Below are positions 18,203-27,148 of a stretch of DNA of 64,000 nt, piece by piece (position 1 is the first letter of the stretch; the number at the start of each line of letters is the position of its first letter). The position numbers and the translations under genes are program-made. Under the pieces are notes generated by a model. It did no database searches and had not been told where the DNA came from. It saw only the letters and a list, made by a program, of their open reading frames with translations. Source of the DNA: Lysobacter enzymogenes (lineage in GTDB: Bacteria; Pseudomonadota; Gammaproteobacteria; Xanthomonadales; Xanthomonadaceae). The stretch lies in NCBI RefSeq assembly GCF_023617245.1, contig NZ_CP067396.1, positions 434,001-498,000 on the forward strand, read 5' to 3'.

Positions 18203-18229
18203 GCGGCCCCGTTGTTCCGCGAACCGGCT

Positions 18230-20071
18230 TCAATGCCGCGTGGCGCTGTCGCTCGGCACCGTCGTCGCCTGCTTGTCCACCATCCCCGCCAGCAAGCCTT
18301 CGCCGCGGTCGGCGTCGAACAGTTCTTCCAGTTCCTTGCGCGCGTCGCGCGCGCTCTGCAGCAGCGCGTCTTCGTCGTCGTGGACCAGGTACTGGGCGTT
18401 GAGCATGCGTTCGTCGAGTTCGCGGAAGCGTTCGACGTGGTTGCGCGCGGTCGCCGGCTCGACGCCGAGTTCGACCAGCACCTCTTCGCCGAGCTTGAGG
18501 CTGGAGTGGAAGGTCTCGCGCATCGGTTCGGCGCTGAGGTCCATCAAGTCCCAGGCGTGGCGGCGGTCGCGCGCGCGGGCGAACACCTTGGCCTTCGGGT
18601 ACAGCCGGCGGATCGTGCGCACGGTGCGGATGCAGGCGTCGCGGTCGTCGATGGCGATCACGAACACCTTCACCTGCGCCGCGCCGGCCGAACGCAGCAG
18701 TTCCGGCCGGGCCGGGTCGCCGTAATAGATCATGTTGCCGAAGCGGCGCATGAAGTCGACCTGCTCGGCGCTGTTCTCGATCGCGATGAACGGCGTGCGC
18801 TGCGCCACCAGCAGGCGCGCGACGATCTGGCCGAAGCGTCCCATGCCGGCCAGCAGCACCTGCGGGTGATGATCGTCGGTGATCTCGTCGTACGGCCGCT
18901 TGGGCTTGGGCGCGGGCTTGGCGTCGAGCACGCGCTGCGCGGCGATCATCAGCAACGGCGTCAGCGCCATCGACACGCCGACCGCGGCGATCAGGCGGTC
19001 GCGGGTCGGATCGTCGAGCAGCTTGGCCTTGAACGCTTCGTTGAACACCACGAACGCGAACTCGCCGCCGAGCGCCATCACCGTCGACAGCTGGAACGCG
19101 CCGCGCTTGTCCAGGCCGCCGGCGCTGACGCCGACCGCGAACAGCAGGGCGAACTTCACCGCCAGCAGGGTCACTACGATCGCGCCGATGGTCAGCGGCT
19201 CGTTCATCACCCGCTGCAGGTCGATGCTCATGCCCACGGCCATGAAGAACAGGCCGAGCAGCAGGCCCTTGAACGGCTCGATCTGCGATTCCAACTCGTG
19301 GCGGAATTCCGAATCGGCCAGCAGCACGCCGGCCAGGAACGCGCCCAGGCCGGCCGACAGGCCCGCGGTCTGCAGGATCCAGGCCGAGCCGAGCACGGTC
19401 AGCAGCGCCGCGCCGGTGAACACTTCCGGCATCTGCGTGCGCGCGACCACCCGGAACACCTGGCGCAGCAGCACCCGGCCGCCGAACACCACCGCGGCGA
19501 TCGCGCCGACCGCCTTGGCCACCGAAATCCAGTTCAGGCCTTCCACGCCCGCGGCCTTGCCGAGCAGCGGGATCGCCGCCAGCAGCGGGATCGCGGCGAG
19601 GTCCTGGAACAGCAGGATCGCGAACGCGAGCTTGCCGTAGTCGGCGGTCAGGCCCTTGCGTTCGGACAACAACTGCAAGCACACCGCGGTCGAAGACAGG
19701 GCCAGGCCGAGGCCGACCACGGTCGCGGCCTTCCAGCCCAGGCCGCCGCCGAACATCGCCAGCGCGCCCAGGGCGATGCCGCTGAGGATCACCTGCAGGC
19801 CGCCGGCGCCGAACACCGGCTTGCGCATCACCCGCAGGCGCGAGGGCGACAGTTCCAGGCCGATCACGAACAACATCATCACCACGCCGATTTCCGACGC
19901 GGCCAACACCGGCTCGGCGTCGGCGATGACCTTGACGCCGTACGGCCCGAGCACCACGCCCGCGGCCAGATAGCCCAGCACCGCGCCCAGTCCGAACTTG
20001 CGGAACACCGGCACGGCGATGACCGCGGCCAGCAGGAACAACAACGCAAGTTCGAGACCGCCACCGTGCAT
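18230..20071 (-). CDS. KefB/KefC-type monovalent cation:proton antiporter
   Basis: 613 residues. The N-terminal CPA2 exchanger domain has about 12 membrane helices (LELALLFLLAAVIAVPVFRK, GYLAAGVVLGPYG, FVIGLELSPSRL, LSAGLGAFLAGVLLADSEFR). A cytosolic RCK/TrkA-N domain follows (VLLAGMGRFGQIVARLLVAQ, a Rossmann GxGxxG, then MIYYGDPARPELLRSAGA). The tail is acidic. By family it would be a K+ efflux system gated through NAD(H) or glutathione adducts; the exact ion is not shown. Start ATG 20071 was chosen because GGAGG lies 5 nt upstream; GTG 20077 is two codons longer. It is divergent from the TonB-like gene. Confidence 0.93.
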   Translation of the reverse strand: MHGGGLELALLFLLAAVIAVPVFRKFGLGAVLGYLAAGVVLGPYGVKVIADAEPVLAASEIGVVMMLFVIGLELSPSRLRVMRKPVFGAGGLQVILSGIALGALAMFGGGLGWKAATVVGLGLALSSTAVCLQLLSERKGLTADYGKLAFAILLFQDLAAIPLLAAIPLLGKAAGVEGLNWISVAKAVGAIAAVVFGGRVLLRQVFRVVARTQMPEVFTGAALLTVLGSAWILQTAGLSAGLGAFLAGVLLADSEFRHELESQIEPFKGLLLGLFFMAVGMSIDLQRVMNEPLTIGAIVVTLLAVKFALLFAVGVSAGGLDKRGAFQLSTVMALGGEFAFVVFNEAFKAKLLDDPTRDRLIAAVGVSMALTPLLMIAAQRVLDAKPAPKPKRPYDEITDDHHPQVLLAGMGRFGQIVARLLVAQRTPFIAIENSAEQVDFMRRFGNMIYYGDPARPELLRSAGAAQVKVFVIAIDDRDACIRTVRTIRRLYPKAKVFARARDRRHAWDLMDLSAEPMRETFHSSLKLGEEVLVELGVEPATARNHVERFRELDERMLNAQYLVHDDEDALLQSARDARKELEELFDADRGEGLLAGMVDKQATTVPSDSATRH

Positions 20072-20198
20072 AGGCACCTCCGGCTGGGATTATGGCGCCT
20101 GCTGGCGTCGGATGGGGGAGAGGGATGGGACGCTGCATCGCCGACAACGGCCCGCTGGGGCGATGGATGACGCAACCGGTTTGCTATGGTTGCCGGCT

Positions 20199-20217
20199 CG
20201 ACGATTTTCAATCGTCG
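20199..20217. promoter_or_regulatory. Perfect palindrome in the kef / tonB-like divergent region
   Basis: CGACGATT-TTC-AATCGTCG: 8-bp arms, 3-bp centre, 43 bp before the start codon of the downstream gene. Either an operator in the divergent promoter region or an mRNA leader hairpin; no T-run follows, so not a terminator. Confidence 0.4.
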
Positions 20218-20259
20218 TTGTTGCAGCGTCGTTTTTCGTTTTCGTCGAGCAAGGGAATC

Positions 20260-21120
20260 ATGCGGCAAATGAAGGCAATGAAAGGATGGGCGGCGCTCGT
20301 GCTGATCGCCGCGCTGGCGGCGCCGGCGCCGGCCATGGCGCAGGGGCGCGCCGAGGTGCGCAAGCAGGCCGAGATGAGCATGGTGGTGACCGGTACGGTG
20401 CGCATCGCCGCCGATGGCCGGGTCGAGGGCGTGAGCGTCGACCGCGAAGCGCAGGTGCCCGCGGACGTGGCGAAGCTGATCGGCGGCGCGGTGCCGCGTT
20501 GGCGCTTCGAGGCGCTGGCCGAACCCGCGCCGTCGGCCGACGTCGCGATGACGCTGCGCGTGGCGGTACGCCGCGATCCGCAGGCGCAGACCGACGACAC
20601 GTACATCATGCGCATCGTCAGCGCGAGCTTCGGCGAGCCCGAGCCGCCGTTCGACCATTCCACGCCGCCGCCGACCTACCCGACCCGCGCGGCGATGCAG
20701 GGCGTGCCGGCCACGGTGTACGTGGTCGCGCGGTTCGGCCGCGACGGCAAGGTCCGGGAGTCCTTCGTCGAGCAGGTCAATCTGTACCGGGTCGGCACCC
20801 AGGCGCAGATGGAGTGGTTCCGCAAGTCCTTCGCCGAGGCCACCCTGGCCGCGGTGCGGCGCTGGAGCATCGTGCCGCCGAGCCAGGGCGAGGAGGCGGG
20901 CAACGACTCCTGGCTGGTGCGCGTGCCGGTCACGTTCGTGCTGCCCGGTCACCAGGACAAGGCTTACGGGCAATGGGACGTGTACGTGCCCGGCCCGCGC
21001 CAGCGCGCGCCGTGGGCGCGGCAGACCGCCGACGCCGGCGTCGACGCCATGGCCGGCAACGGCCCGCGCCTGCTCGGCGGTGGCCGGCGGTTGCTCGACG
21101 GGCTCGACGGCAACGGCTGA
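20260..21120 (+). CDS. Periplasmic protein with TonB-C-like domain
   Basis: 286 residues with a signal peptide (ALVLIAALAAPAPAMAQ). Two halves: an N-terminal region with GTVRIAADGRVEGVSVDREAQ, and a second with PPPTYPTRAAMQGVPATVYVVARFGRDGKVRESFV...FAEATLAAVRRWSIVPP, which reads like the TonB C-terminal 'YP..A...G..G.V.V.F.V..DG.V.....A.....W.F.P' pattern. Unlike TonB it has no Pro-rich linker and starts with a cleavable signal. Probably an envelope protein of the energy-transducer superfamily; its role is unknown. ATG 20260 has AAGGGA upstream. It is followed by a strong terminator, so monocistronic. Confidence 0.7.
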   Translation: MRQMKAMKGWAALVLIAALAAPAPAMAQGRAEVRKQAEMSMVVTGTVRIAADGRVEGVSVDREAQVPADVAKLIGGAVPRWRFEALAEPAPSADVAMTLRVAVRRDPQAQTDDTYIMRIVSASFGEPEPPFDHSTPPPTYPTRAAMQGVPATVYVVARFGRDGKVRESFVEQVNLYRVGTQAQMEWFRKSFAEATLAAVRRWSIVPPSQGEEAGNDSWLVRVPVTFVLPGHQDKAYGQWDVYVPGPRQRAPWARQTADAGVDAMAGNGPRLLGGGRRLLDGLDGNG

Positions 21121-21150
21121 ACCCGTCGCGCCCGCGCCGATGCCGAACCA

Positions 21151-21179
21151 GCGCCTCCCTCGCGGAGGCGCTTTTTTTT
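21151..21179 (+). terminator. Rho-independent terminator after the TonB-like gene
   Basis: GCGCCTCC/GGAGGCGC, perfect 8-bp stem with a 5-nt loop, followed by eight T's, 30 bp after the stop codon. It isolates the upstream gene from the lipoprotein/effector pair. Confidence 0.92.
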
Positions 21180-21352
21180 GCTTGCGGTCGCGGTGTCGAA
21201 AAGGCGCTCGCGCAGTCGCGATGCCTGCGAACGCAGGTAGCGAAAATTACGTGCGGCCGCCGCACGAAATGTGCCGGTTTTGCGCAGGACGCTCACGGCC
21301 GCGTACGCCCGTCGGATACGCCCGTATCCGGCCGACCCATATGGAGATTTCG

Positions 21353-21514
21353 ATGAAGACCCTGACCTTGCTGTTCGCGGCGCTGTTGCTGAGCGCGTGC
21401 AATCCGACCTTCGACCGTCCGCCGCTGCTGCATGCCGACGGCGCCGTCGCCGGCAAGGCCAAGCAGGGCGAGGCCACGCCGCCGCGCGCAGCGGCGGTGC
21501 GGGTGGTCGGCTGA
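21353..21514 (+). CDS. Very small lipoprotein (53 residues)
   Basis: Starts MKTLTLLFAALLLSAC: a complete lipoprotein signal with lipobox LSAC, followed by only 36 residues of mature polar sequence (NPTFDRPPLLHADG...). The ATG at 21353 was preferred over the in-frame ATG 21341 because GGAG sits 6 nt upstream and the signal peptide starts canonically. It lies about 270 bp upstream of the candidate T4SS effector and on the same strand. Immunity proteins of that system are often lipoproteins encoded upstream, but this one is much shorter than known ones; that link is speculative. Function unknown. Confidence 0.7.
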   Translation: MKTLTLLFAALLLSACNPTFDRPPLLHADGAVAGKAKQGEATPPRAAAVRVVG

Positions 21515-21580
21515 CAGCGAAGGCGGCGGCCGCGAAGCGACGCGGCGCGGGCGGGCGGGATCGGCCGCGGCAGCCGGCCG

Positions 21581-21603
21581 GGCCGGGGCGCGTCGCCCCG
21601 GCC
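21581..21603. terminator. Strong GC hairpin between lipoprotein and effector genes
   Basis: GGCCGGGGCG/CGCCCCGGCC, 10-bp perfect stem with a 3-nt loop. No T-run. It may act as a 3'-end stabiliser and would weaken cotranscription of the two genes. Confidence 0.4.
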
Positions 21604-21786
21604 GACGGGCGGTAACGCTGAACGGGCACTCTTCAGGCCAAACCCGGGCGCCAACGTACGCTGACGAATTGCTGTCGTTCAGCTTCGAGGGCATCATGCG
21701 GGTTCGCCCGCCATCCCGGAGCTCCTCATCCCTAGTCGGGCTCGGCGACTCGTGAAGCAAATAGCACCGACATGGAGCCAGTGTCT

Positions 21787-23592
21787 ATGAATGCCGCCGT
21801 AGTCGATTCACCCACCCCCGCCGGCGTCGCCGCGGCCGGGGACCCCGCCGCCCCGCGCTGGTACGCCGGACAGGGCGCACCGCTGAGCCAAGCCACCGCC
21901 TACACCGCATTGCTGCCCGCCGACGGCGAGTGGCCGCGCGCGACGGTGATGCGCGCCTTCGTCGCCGACGCCCTGCAACGCAACGGCCTGGTGGTGGACG
22001 AGGACACCCTCGACGCCACCGTCGCCGCCGCGTCCGCGCCCGGCGGCGCCTTCGCCGACGCCGGCTTCGCCTGGAAGCTGCAGCCCGGCGAGAGCCGCGG
22101 CGAAGGCCGCGTCGCCCCGCCGTTCCAGGGGTACTCGCTGCAGGTGCCGGCGTCCGCGCAGACCGCGCTGACCGCCTACGCCAAGGACTGGGCCGCGCAG
22201 CACGACCCGCACGCGCCCGGCAGCGAAGACGCTCCGCTGCACAAGCTCAAGGGCCTGGCCGCCGCCGCCGGCAAGCCCGACGTGCTGGAAACCCTGGAAG
22301 CGCTGGACGCGGCGATCAAGGCCGGTTCCGCCGCGCAGCAGGCCGGCAAGCCGCTGGACGCGGTCGCGTTGAGCGCGGTGCTGGAGTTCGCCACCCGCAG
22401 CGGCCACGAGCGCGAGGCGGCCAAGCTGCTGGAGCGCTACACCGCGGTCAAGGGCATCACCGGCGGCGCGCGCGAGATCAGCCACAACGCCGGCCGCGTG
22501 TTCAACGGCCGCGACCCGGTCACCGGCAAGGCGCTGACCACCGACGACCGGGTCAACTCCGCGTTCGACCTGCTCAACGGCGGCTTCAAGCTCGCCGGCA
22601 ATGTCGGCAGCACCGCGCTGCTGATGGGCGCGAGCAATTCGGGCCTGGTCGCCGGCCTGATCGGCGTCGCCCCGATCGGCATCGCCGTGGTCGCCTTCGC
22701 CGCCGGCGCCTACAGCCTGATCAAGCACATCCGCGAAGCCATCCTCAAGCCGCAGTGGGACGAGTTCCGCGAGCGCTTCCCCTTCGCCGAAGGCATGGAG
22801 CCCAAGCAGGCCATCAGCGGGGTGATGCGGCAGATCGCCGGCATGCCCACCGACGCCGGCAACGCCTTGTCGACCGCCACCCGCATCGTCGACGGCTTCG
22901 GCGGCAACGGCGAGACCCGCGAGCGTTTCCTCGCCTTCCTCAAGCAGAAGGTGCAGCCCGAGTCGCTGGTCGAGGCGCTGGCCAGCGGCCAGGGCCTGGA
23001 GAAGCTGACCCCGCAGCAGGCGATGCAGTTGGCGCAGGCGGCCAAGGGCGCGTCGAAGGAATTCCTCGACCTCGAGCTCAAGGACGTCAAGCGCTACGTC
23101 AAGGACCGCGACGGCGAACGCGAGCGCGGCACCTACCTGCTGCCCGACCCGCAGCGCGAGGTCGCCAACCGCAACACCAACAAGCTCGGCGGCGCGGTCG
23201 AGGAAGGCCTGCGCGTGGCCGGCATCCTGACCAGCGGCGCCAACGCGCTCAACGGCCAGTACCGCGACCTGCTCGACAAGGTCAAGGGCGTCGACCTGCC
23301 GAACAAGCTCGGCGAGCAGCAGCAGAAGAACCTCGCCGCGGCGCTGGTGCCGGCCGCGCGCGAGGCCGGCCTGAACCAGGTCGATCACCTGGTGCCGAGC
23401 AAGGACGGCAGCCGCGTGTTCGCGGTGCAGGGCGAGCTGGATTCGCCGACCCGGCGCATGGTCGCCATCGATGTGGCCAAGGGCGCCGACCAGAGCATCG
23501 AGACCAGCAGCAAGCTGGCCGCGCACCACGCCGCCAGCGGCGACGGCCAGAACGCGCAGCAGAACCAGGTCGCGGGCGGCCGCGGCTTGTAA
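21787..23592 (+). CDS. Candidate X-T4SS antibacterial effector with XVIPCD-type C-terminus
   Basis: 601 residues, no signal peptide. The last ~120 residues match the XVIPCD secretion-signal pattern of Xanthomonadales type IV effectors: YRDLLDKVKGV, NLAAALVPAAREAGLNQVDH, LVPSKDGSRVFAVQGELDSP, AIDVAKGADQSIETSS, then a Gln-rich tail (NAQQNQ). By family knowledge this tail is read by VirD4 and the N-terminal part is the toxin. That part shows no known enzyme motif. A hydrophobic stretch of ~40 residues (about 274-313: GSTALLMGASNSGLVAGLIG... to ...AAGAYSLIKHI) suggests a membrane-active toxin (inference). ATG 21787 is preferred (GGAG 9 nt upstream); ATG 21772 is five codons longer. The T4SS itself is not in the window. 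Confidence 0.78.
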   Translation: MNAAVVDSPTPAGVAAAGDPAAPRWYAGQGAPLSQATAYTALLPADGEWPRATVMRAFVADALQRNGLVVDEDTLDATVAAASAPGGAFADAGFAWKLQPGESRGEGRVAPPFQGYSLQVPASAQTALTAYAKDWAAQHDPHAPGSEDAPLHKLKGLAAAAGKPDVLETLEALDAAIKAGSAAQQAGKPLDAVALSAVLEFATRSGHEREAAKLLERYTAVKGITGGAREISHNAGRVFNGRDPVTGKALTTDDRVNSAFDLLNGGFKLAGNVGSTALLMGASNSGLVAGLIGVAPIGIAVVAFAAGAYSLIKHIREAILKPQWDEFRERFPFAEGMEPKQAISGVMRQIAGMPTDAGNALSTATRIVDGFGGNGETRERFLAFLKQKVQPESLVEALASGQGLEKLTPQQAMQLAQAAKGASKEFLDLELKDVKRYVKDRDGERERGTYLLPDPQREVANRNTNKLGGAVEEGLRVAGILTSGANALNGQYRDLLDKVKGVDLPNKLGEQQQKNLAAALVPAAREAGLNQVDHLVPSKDGSRVFAVQGELDSPTRRMVAIDVAKGADQSIETSSKLAAHHAASGDGQNAQQNQVAGGRGL

Positions 23593-23834
23593 TCGGCGCG
23601 CCGGCGCTTCGGCGCCGGAGTCCTCAGGGGCTCCGGCGCGGGCGCCGGCAACCCACCACGGGGCCCGCCGGCCCGATGTTCTCCGTTCCGGTCGCGATGC
23701 GTACGACCGGAGTCCGATCGGAGAGCATCGGGCCGGCGGGCCCTGGCGTTTTCGCCGGTGTTTTCGTCGGTGTTTTCGCCGGCGTTCCGGCCCGACCGGG
23801 CCGACCCGCGTTGCGTGTCGCCGCCGCCTCGCCG

Positions 23835-24725
23835 TCAGCCCAACCGCGCCGTCGCCCCCAGCGCGATCCGCCGCAGCTTGTGCGGATTGCGCTGCACGTA
23901 CACGCCGAGGATGCGTTCGCCGTCGCTGTGGTAGGCCTGCGCCGATTCCAGCGCGTCGCCGAAGTAGCGCAACACGCCCAGGCGGCCGTTGATCGTCGCC
24001 GCCTGCAGGCGCAGGCCGCGCTCGCGGCGCAAGGTCGAGGCGAACAGCAGCCGGGCGATGCGCGGGCCGCCGACCATCGGCGCGGGGAAGGTGGCGACGA
24101 TGCCGCCGCCGTCGCCGATCAAGGTCGCCGAGTCGTCCATCAGCGCGCTCATCGCGCCGAGGTCGCCGGCGTTCCAGGCGTCGAGGAAGCGCTGCATCAG
24201 CCGTCGGTGCGCCTGCGCCGGCACCCGGTAGCGCGGCTGCTGCTCGCGCAGCTGCGCCTTGGCGCGATGCACGATCTGCCGGCACGCGGCTTCGCTCTTG
24301 TCGAGGACGCGGGCGATCTGCGCGTAGTCGGCGTCGAAGGCCTCGCGCAGCAGGAACGCCGCGCGCGCCTGCGGCGCGAGCCGTTCCAGCACCGTCAGGA
24401 ACGCCACCGACAAATCGTTGGCGGCTTCGTGCAGGTCTTCCGGCGTGGCCGGCGCGTCCTGGGTGAGCACCGGCTCGGGCAGCCACAGGCCGACGTAGCG
24501 CGCGCGTTCGGCGCGCGCGCGGCGCAGGCGGTCGATCGCGCGGCGGCTGGTGGCGACCGCCAGCCAGGCCTCGGCGTCGTCGGCCTGCGCGGCGCCGGTC
24601 TCGTTCCAGCCCAGCCACACGTCCTGGACCACGTCCTCGGCTTCGGCCAGCGAGCCGAGCATGCGGTAGGCCAGCCCGAGCAGGCGCGGGCGCAGGCGGG
24701 TGAAGCAGTCGAGAGCGCCGTCCAT
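23835..24725 (-). CDS. ECF41-type RNA polymerase sigma factor with SnoaL-like C-terminal domain
   Basis: 296 residues. Sigma region 2 (LGLAYRMLGSLAEAEDVVQD VWLGW) and region 4 (LERLAPQARAAFLLREAFDA, YAQIARVLDKSEAACRQIVH) are followed by a SnoaL-like extension. All three ECF41 hallmarks are present with small changes: linker WLPEP (YVGLWLPEPV), DGGG (LIGDGGGIVATF) and a C-terminal NPDKL-type motif read here as NPHKL. By family knowledge, the extension replaces an anti-sigma factor in controlling activity, and the targets are usually the neighbouring redox genes, which fits the cupin, CMD and epimerase genes here. ATG 24725 gives the conserved start. Located at the downstream end of the minus-strand group. 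Confidence 0.9.
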   Translation of the reverse strand: MDGALDCFTRLRPRLLGLAYRMLGSLAEAEDVVQDVWLGWNETGAAQADDAEAWLAVATSRRAIDRLRRARAERARYVGLWLPEPVLTQDAPATPEDLHEAANDLSVAFLTVLERLAPQARAAFLLREAFDADYAQIARVLDKSEAACRQIVHRAKAQLREQQPRYRVPAQAHRRLMQRFLDAWNAGDLGAMSALMDDSATLIGDGGGIVATFPAPMVGGPRIARLLFASTLRRERGLRLQAATINGRLGVLRYFGDALESAQAYHSDGERILGVYVQRNPHKLRRIALGATARLG

Positions 24726-24811
24726 ACACCGCTGAGTCGGATCGGGATGCGCGATTGTGACCCAGGCGCATGCGCGCCGACCGTGGCGCGCGTCCGCGTC
24801 CGGTCGGCGCC

Positions 24812-25240
24812 TCAGGGCACCGGCATCAGCGCCGGCTTGCCGGCGTCCTTCAGCAGCACCACCACGAACTTGGCCGGGCGCTCGCCGCTGGCGTTGCGGC
24901 CGACCGTGTGCAGGTCGCCGGGCGCTTCGTAGAAGCTCTCGCCGGCCTTGAGTTCGACCTGCTTGCCGCCGGCCACGCCCATCACGATCGCGCCTTCGAC
25001 CACGTAGACGAAGGCGTGCGCATCGTGGCGATGGACCGGATCGGCGCCGCCGGGCGGGTATTCGACCGAAAGCATCAGCGCTTCCTTGCCGGGATAGTCG
25101 GGCAGCGGTTTGCGCATGACCTCGGTCACGACCGGAGGGGGCGCGGCGTGGCCCGCGGCCGGCGCGGCGCCGGGGACGGCGGCCGCGACCGGGCACGCGG
25201 CGGCGAGGAGGAGGGCGAGGGCGGACAGGCGAGGGGACAT
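24812..25240 (-). CDS. Exported cupin-domain protein
   Basis: 142 residues: a signal peptide (LSALALLLAAACPVAAA), then one cupin_2 barrel with both motifs, DPVHRHDAHAFVYVVEG (HxH and a later acidic residue) and GESFYEAPGDLHTVG. The metal-binding His residues are conserved, so a metal-dependent role is possible; substrate unknown. It lies 86 bp upstream of the ECF41 sigma gene and 110 bp downstream of the CMD-family gene on the same strand, so it belongs to that cluster. Confidence 0.85.
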   Translation of the reverse strand: MSPRLSALALLLAAACPVAAAVPGAAPAAGHAAPPPVVTEVMRKPLPDYPGKEALMLSVEYPPGGADPVHRHDAHAFVYVVEGAIVMGVAGGKQVELKAGESFYEAPGDLHTVGRNASGERPAKFVVVLLKDAGKPALMPVP

Positions 25241-25350
25241 GGGCGGCTCCGGGGACGGCGTTGCGGACGGGCGCGCGCGCTGGACGAACGCACCGGCGGA
25301 TGCATCGAGCGGACCACGGCGGGCGCGCGCGGCGCCCGCCGTGCGCGGGC

Positions 25351-25830
25351 TCAGGCGAGCTGGGCCTTGTCCAGGCCGAAGGCCTTGTCGTGGCTGCCCG
25401 GGGTCGCGCGGAACGCGACGTTGATGCGGTTCCAGGCGTTGATCGTCATCACCGCATAAGTGAGCTCGACGATCTCCTGCTCCGACAGCTGGGTGCGCAC
25501 GCGGTCGTAGAGCTCGTCCGGCACGCCCTGCGGCGAGAGCTGGGTCAGCGCCTCGGTCCAGGCCAGCGCGGCGCGTTCGCGCGGGGCGAACAGGGTCGAT
25601 TCGCGCCAGATCGCGACATGGTGCAGGCGCAGCTGACGCTCGCCGCGGATCGTGGCTTCCTTGACGTGCATGTCCAGGCAGAACCCGCAGCCGTTGAGCT
25701 GCGAGGCGCGGATGTTGACCAGGTCCAGCAGGGTGTGGCCGAGCGAGGGCTTCTTGGTGGCCATGCTGAAGTCGACCAACTTCTTGAACAGTTCCGGGGA
25801 CTGCTGCTGGTAATCCAGACGCTGGGTCAT
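25351..25830 (-). CDS. Carboxymuconolactone decarboxylase / AhpD-like protein
   Basis: 159 residues of the CMD/AhpD family. The redox pair with its conserved His is visible in LNGCGFCLDMHVKEA (CxxC...H), with RASQL before it and RERAALAWTEALTQL after it. Members reduce peroxides or act as alkylhydroperoxidase-like proteins. CMD proteins are the commonest ECF41 targets, and this gene is in the same minus-strand group as the sigma factor. Divergent from the LysR-type regulator with 172 bp between start codons. Confidence 0.92.
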   Translation of the reverse strand: MTQRLDYQQQSPELFKKLVDFSMATKKPSLGHTLLDLVNIRASQLNGCGFCLDMHVKEATIRGERQLRLHHVAIWRESTLFAPRERAALAWTEALTQLSPQGVPDELYDRVRTQLSEQEIVELTYAVMTINAWNRINVAFRATPGSHDKAFGLDKAQLA

Positions 25831-26002
25831 GACGCAAGCTCCGTGAGGTGAGGTGCGGCGCGGCGGAAGTGCCGGCGGTTGGCGGCCAATCTAGGCCGGC
25901 GGCCGCCGCCGCGGTAGGCCGCCGCGCGGACGCGCGGTGTTGAGCGCGACGCACCAATCGCCGGGATGTCACAAACCCCGACGCTGGTTCGACGTATCGG
26001 GT

Positions 26003-27148
26003 ATGAACCCGCATCCATCCGTTCCGCCGCGCGCGCGAGAAGATCGGCGCGCGAACCTGTCCGCCGTCGCCCCGGCCGCGAGTCGCCGCGACCCGTCCGC
26101 GGGTGCGACACCGCCGCCGCTTGCCTGCGCCGCGCCCGCGCCCGTCGCGCTTTCGCCGCCAGCGCTGCCGCCGCCGTCGCCGCTTTCGCCGGCGTTCTCC
26201 GCCAGCTACGCGGGCGTGGTCGCCTTCATCGCCGTCGCCACCGAAGGCAGCTTCGCCCGCGCCGCCGACCGCCTCGGCATCGGCCGCTCGGCGGTGAGCC
26301 GCAGTGTGCAGAAGCTGGAAGGGCAGGTCGGCGCGCGGCTGTTCTCGCGCACCACCCGCTCGACCTCGCTCACCCCCGAAGGCGAATTGTTCTTCGACCA
26401 GTGCCGGCCCGGCATGGAGCGCATCGTGCAGGCGCTGGAAGACCTGCGCGAACTGCGCGACGGCCCGCCGCGCGGGCAGCTGCGCATCGGCGCCGCGCCC
26501 GGCTTCGGCCGCAAGGTGCTGGCGCCGTTGTTGGGCGAGTTCCGCCGCCGCCATCCCGGCGTGGCGATCGAACTGGTGCTGGACGAGCGCACGCCGGAAC
26601 TGGCCGTGGACCGGCTCGACCTGGCCTTCCGCGACGGCCGCCTGGACGATAGCCAGGTCATCGCCAAGCGACTGATTCCGATGCAGTGGCTGGTGTGCGC
26701 CGCGCCCGATTACGCGCGCCGCCACGGCCTGCCGGCCTCGCCCGCGGAACTGGCGCGCCACGCCTGCCTCAACCGCCGCCTCGGCGGCGGTCGCCTGCGC
26801 GCCTGGGAGTTCAAGGTCGACGGCCGCGCGCAGGCGTTCGCGCCCGCGGCGGAGCTGGCGTTCAACGACGACGAACTGCTGCTGCACGCGGCCGTCGACG
26901 GCCAGGGCCTGGCGCAGCTGCCCGCGTACCTGGCCTGCGACGCGCTGCGCTCCGGCGCGCTGGTGCATTGCCTGGGCGGCTACGCGCCCGACGACGGCGG
27001 CCACTACCTGTGCTACCTCAGTCGCGAGCAACTGCCCAAGCGCGTGCGCGCCTTCATCGACTTCGCCACCGCGCGGGTGCGCGCGCTGGACCTGGACTGC
27101 GCGCTCGATCATGCCTGCGCCGCCGCGCCGCTGGCCGCCGCCGGCTGA
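26003..27148 (+). CDS. LysR-family transcriptional regulator
   Basis: 381 residues from ATG 26003. A ~55-residue Pro/Ala-rich leader precedes the winged HTH (YAGVVAFIAVATEGSFARAADRLG...SRSVQKLEGQVGARLFSRTT), so the true start may be further downstream; a typical LysR is ~300 residues. The substrate-binding domain follows (GQLRIGAAPGFGRKVLAPLL, LDLAFRDGRLDD). Divergent from the CMD gene, which it may control, and upstream of the epimerase-like gene. Effector unknown. Confidence 0.88.
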   Translation: MNPHPSVPPRAREDRRANLSAVAPAASRRDPSAGATPPPLACAAPAPVALSPPALPPPSPLSPAFSASYAGVVAFIAVATEGSFARAADRLGIGRSAVSRSVQKLEGQVGARLFSRTTRSTSLTPEGELFFDQCRPGMERIVQALEDLRELRDGPPRGQLRIGAAPGFGRKVLAPLLGEFRRRHPGVAIELVLDERTPELAVDRLDLAFRDGRLDDSQVIAKRLIPMQWLVCAAPDYARRHGLPASPAELARHACLNRRLGGGRLRAWEFKVDGRAQAFAPAAELAFNDDELLLHAAVDGQGLAQLPAYLACDALRSGALVHCLGGYAPDDGGHYLCYLSREQLPKRVRAFIDFATARVRALDLDCALDHACAAAPLAAAG

